This document shows, piece by piece, positions 61,787 through 64,000 of a stretch of 64,000 bases of DNA (position 1 is its first letter; the number at the start of each line of letters is the position of its first letter). The stretch spans positions 186,001 through 250,000 of the forward strand of contig NZ_JQGC01000007.1 in assembly GCF_000743575.1 (NCBI RefSeq), written 5' to 3'. Both the position numbers and the translations under genes were made by a program. Under the pieces are notes generated by a model. It did not search any database. It saw nothing but the letters and a program-made list of their open reading frames with translations, and was not told the DNA's origin. Origin of the DNA: Devosia riboflavina (GTDB taxonomy: Bacteria; Pseudomonadota; Alphaproteobacteria; Rhizobiales; Devosiaceae).

Positions 61787-63373
61787 GTGTCGCAAAACCT
61801 CCTGGTGGGAGTGGATGTAGGAACCGGCAGTGCCCGGGCCGGCGTATTCACGCGTGATGGCAAACTATTGGGCCGCCACGAAAATCCGATCCTGATGCGG
61901 CGCACGGACGCCAACTTTGCTGAGCATGACAGCGAGGATATTTGGTCCGCCGTCTGCCTCGCCGTCCGCGCCGCCATGGCCGAAGCCAATGCCGACCCCG
62001 CCGATGTCGTCGGCATCGGCTTCGACGCCACTTGTTCCCTCGTCGTCCGCGATGCCCAAGGCGCTCCCGTCACCGTCTCGAAAGACGGAGAAGATCGTTG
62101 GGATACAATAGTTTGGCTCGATCACCGGGCGCTCGAAGAGGCCGATGAATGCACCCGCACGGGCCATGAAGTGCTCCATTATGCCGGCGGCGTCATGTCC
62201 CCGGAAATGGAAGTGCCCAAGCTCATGTGGCTCAAGCGTAATCTGCCCAAAAGTTGGGCCCGCGCTGGCCAGATGTTTGATCTTGCTGATTTTTTATCCT
62301 GGAAAGCCACTGGCTCGCTCGCGCGGTCGCAGTCGACCCTGACCTGCAAATGGACCTATCTCGGCCACCGCACCCCCGGCTGGCAGCGGGACTTTCTGGA
62401 ACTGATCGGCCTCGGCGATCTAGTTGAAAAGGCTGCGCTTCCTGACGTAGCGAGCCCTGTCGGCGATGACCTAGGTCCGCTGACCGAAGCCGCCGCCGCC
62501 CAGCTCGGCCTCACCACCAATTGCCATGTCGGTGCGGGTCTCATCGACGCCCATGCCGGGGCGCTTGGTGTCCTCGGCGCTTTCGCGCCTCACGTCGACA
62601 CAATCGACCGCCATCTAGCGCTGATTGCCGGAACATCGAGCTGTGTCATGGCTTTATCGGCAGAAGATCGCCCGACGACCGGCGTTTGGGGGCCGTATTT
62701 CGGCGCCGTATTGCCGGGAGTCTGGCTCAATGAGGGTGGTCAGTCGGCAACTGGGGCACTGCTCGATCATATCATCCGCTGGCATGGGGCGGGGGGTGAG
62801 CCGACGCGCGAGAGGCACCTGGCGATTTGTCGTCGGGTCATGGAATTGCGCGAGGTTGAGGGACTCTCCCTCGCTAATCGCTTGCATGTATTGCCAGATT
62901 TCCATGGCAATCGGTCGCCGTTGGGCGATCCGTTTGCGCTCGGCGTGATTTCGGGGCTGACGCTCGACAGCGATTTCGACTCGCTCTGCCGTCTCTATTG
63001 GCGCACCTGCGTTTCGATTGCGCTGGGTGTTCGGCATATTCTTGAGACGCTGAACACGCGTGGTTATGCGATCGATACGCTCCACATCACCGGCGGGCAC
63101 ACGAAAAATCCTTTGCTGATAGAGCTTTACGCCGACGCCACCGGCTGTACGGTGGTGGAGCCTTCGACGCCGGATGCGACCCTTTTGGGTATGGCCATGG
63201 TGGCGGCGAATGCGGCGGGAATCTATTCGAGCCTCGATCAAGCCTGCCTTGCCATGCAGCAGGGTGGCACGTCGCGGGCGCCGAATGCGGCGGCGCGGGG
63301 GCAGTTTGATCGGGATTATCGGATTTTCCTGGAAATGCTGAAGCAGCGGCAGGCCATCGACGCGATGGACTAA
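61787..63373 (+). CDS. FGGY-family carbohydrate kinase (pentulokinase/ribulokinase-like)
   Basis: This ATP-dependent kinase probably phosphorylates the ketose made by the dehydrogenase. It has the FGGY N-terminal GVDVGTGSARAGVFTRDGKLLG (about 6-27), ADVVGIGFDATCSLVV, IDAHAGALGVLGAF, LIAGTSSCVM and ITGGHTKNPLLIELYADATGCTVV (about 425-448). The sequence most resembles the D-ribulokinase/YpCarbK-like group rather than xylulokinase or glycerol kinase. Length is 528. The start is GTG at 61787 with GAGAGGG upstream. Its stop overlaps that of the convergent LacI gene. Confidence 0.9.
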   Translation: MSQNLLVGVDVGTGSARAGVFTRDGKLLGRHENPILMRRTDANFAEHDSEDIWSAVCLAVRAAMAEANADPADVVGIGFDATCSLVVRDAQGAPVTVSKDGEDRWDTIVWLDHRALEEADECTRTGHEVLHYAGGVMSPEMEVPKLMWLKRNLPKSWARAGQMFDLADFLSWKATGSLARSQSTLTCKWTYLGHRTPGWQRDFLELIGLGDLVEKAALPDVASPVGDDLGPLTEAAAAQLGLTTNCHVGAGLIDAHAGALGVLGAFAPHVDTIDRHLALIAGTSSCVMALSAEDRPTTGVWGPYFGAVLPGVWLNEGGQSATGALLDHIIRWHGAGGEPTRERHLAICRRVMELREVEGLSLANRLHVLPDFHGNRSPLGDPFALGVISGLTLDSDFDSLCRLYWRTCVSIALGVRHILETLNTRGYAIDTLHITGGHTKNPLLIELYADATGCTVVEPSTPDATLLGMAMVAANAAGIYSSLDQACLAMQQGGTSRAPNAAARGQFDRDYRIFLEMLKQRQAIDAMD

Positions 63374-64000
63374 ATCCGGCGGCAGGAGTTTCCCGGGACG
63401 AATTTCGGTGCAAGAACAAAGTCTTGCGGGGGCTCGCTAGCGGCATGGGGATCGGTGATCCGGTGCAGCAGGCGGCGAGCGATGATGTTGCCGAGCTGGA
63501 GTGTGTCCTGCACCACCATGGTGATGCGCGGGGTGATGACGCTGCTCCATTGCACGTTATCGATCATGGCCAGAGAGATGTCATCCGGGCACGAAAACCC
63601 CAGCTCTTGCATGGCTTGGAGTGCCGCTAATGCTACCGCATTGTTAGCACCGAGAATGGCCGTTGGCCGTTCTGGTTGAATGAGGAGACGCATGGCGGCT
63701 TCGTAGCCGGCAGAGCGGGTGAATTGGCCGTCCACGACGTAGTTGGGGTTCACCTCTACCCCGGCGCTAGCCATGGTTTCGACGAAGCCGCGATAGCGTT
63801 CGGACGCGGTGTGCATGTGCTGCGGACCGGCGATGAAGGCGATGCGGCGGTGGCCGAGTTGCAGGAGGTGTTCTGTGAGCATGGCGCCGGCGAGGAAGTT
63901 ATCGGAGCCGACGAAGTCGCGCTCTATGCCGGCGACCTTCTGGTCGAAGCAGACCATCGGGACTTTGATGGACTCCACGAAATTCACATAGTCGGGGCCG
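63370..64000 (-). CDS. LacI-family regulator, truncated by window end
   Basis: Only the effector domain and C-terminus are present; the frame is open to base 64000 and reads GPDYVNFVESIKVP before the first in-frame start, so the HTH lies outside. Seen: PMVCFDQKVAGIERDFVGSDNFLAGAMLTEHLLQLGHRRIAFIAGP, the classic LacI region, then ERYRGFVETMASAGV and a C-terminal SVITPRITMVVQDTLQLGNIIARRLLHRI. It may regulate a neighbouring sugar operon beyond the window. It converges with, and overlaps, the FGGY kinase. Confidence 0.92.
   Translation of the reverse strand, partial: GPDYVNFVESIKVPMVCFDQKVAGIERDFVGSDNFLAGAMLTEHLLQLGHRRIAFIAGPQHMHTASERYRGFVETMASAGVEVNPNYVVDGQFTRSAGYEAAMRLLIQPERPTAILGANNAVALAALQAMQELGFSCPDDISLAMIDNVQWSSVITPRITMVVQDTLQLGNIIARRLLHRITDPHAASEPPQDFVLAPKFVPGNSCRRI

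Overview
The window is high-GC DNA, densely packed with same-strand operons joined by ATGA/GTGA stop-start overlaps. It encodes a heterotrophic alphaproteobacterium, most likely Hyphomicrobiales and Devosia-like. That placement is an inference from family content (NasST, Ugp, a Smo-type polyol operon, uronate dehydrogenase plus KdgD, a TGA-N9-TCA iron-responsive box, TTG/GTG starts); no rRNA or tRNA gene is present to confirm it.

Layout. 1-1550: 3' part of a fused oligopeptide-type ABC ATPase. 1637-4982: permease, ATPase and binding protein of a cobalamin/iron-chelate importer. 5129-5292: a clear cobalamin riboswitch ahead of a BtuB-like TonB receptor (5503-7398). 7564-11294: B12-dependent methionine synthase split into two overlapping genes, then a convergent PduO-type cobalamin adenosyltransferase (11301-11837). 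Together these form a cobalamin uptake, activation and use block. 11938-12855: an orphan siderophore-binding protein behind an iron-responsive box. 13126-13857: a deaminase with a Tat-like leader.

14042-24721 is a hexuronate block: SMP-30 lactonase, GntR regulator, UxuA-like mannonate dehydratase, KdgD dehydratase, a peptide-type ABC importer and uronate dehydrogenase. 24718-26142 is an MFS transporter. 26269-28948 is a periplasmic HbpS/GlcG-like protein beside a response regulator and a histidine kinase, resembling the Streptomyces HbpS-SenS-SenR triad. 29023-36274 is nitrite assimilation (cysG, FNT channel, nirD, nirB) with nasS and nasT; the nirB leader carries a terminator hairpin and an ANTAR-type hexaloop.

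36356-43036 is an FMN-linked unit: ribokinase, a stand-alone riboflavin kinase, flavin reductase, PadR regulator, an FMN-dependent monooxygenase and an SsuABC-type importer. Two of its promoters share a 17-bp motif. 43267-43940 is a VapBC-type toxin-antitoxin pair. 43937-50509 is a ugp operon (UgpBAEC, glycerophosphodiesterase, DeoR regulator, HAD phosphatase), divergent from a Na/Pi cotransporter with a PhoU-like tail (50794-52458); palindromes lie between them. Then come a Nudix hydrolase, a TetR/membrane-protein pair, and a SorC-regulated polyol operon (54677-63373: binding protein, two permeases, ATPase, mannitol-type dehydrogenase, FGGY kinase). The window ends in a truncated LacI regulator.

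The most interesting points are the FMN-supply operon with its shared promoter motif, the HbpS-like three-gene sensor, the NasT-type leader on nirBD, and the Tat-leader deaminase. Intergenic palindromic repeats of at least three families are scattered through the window.
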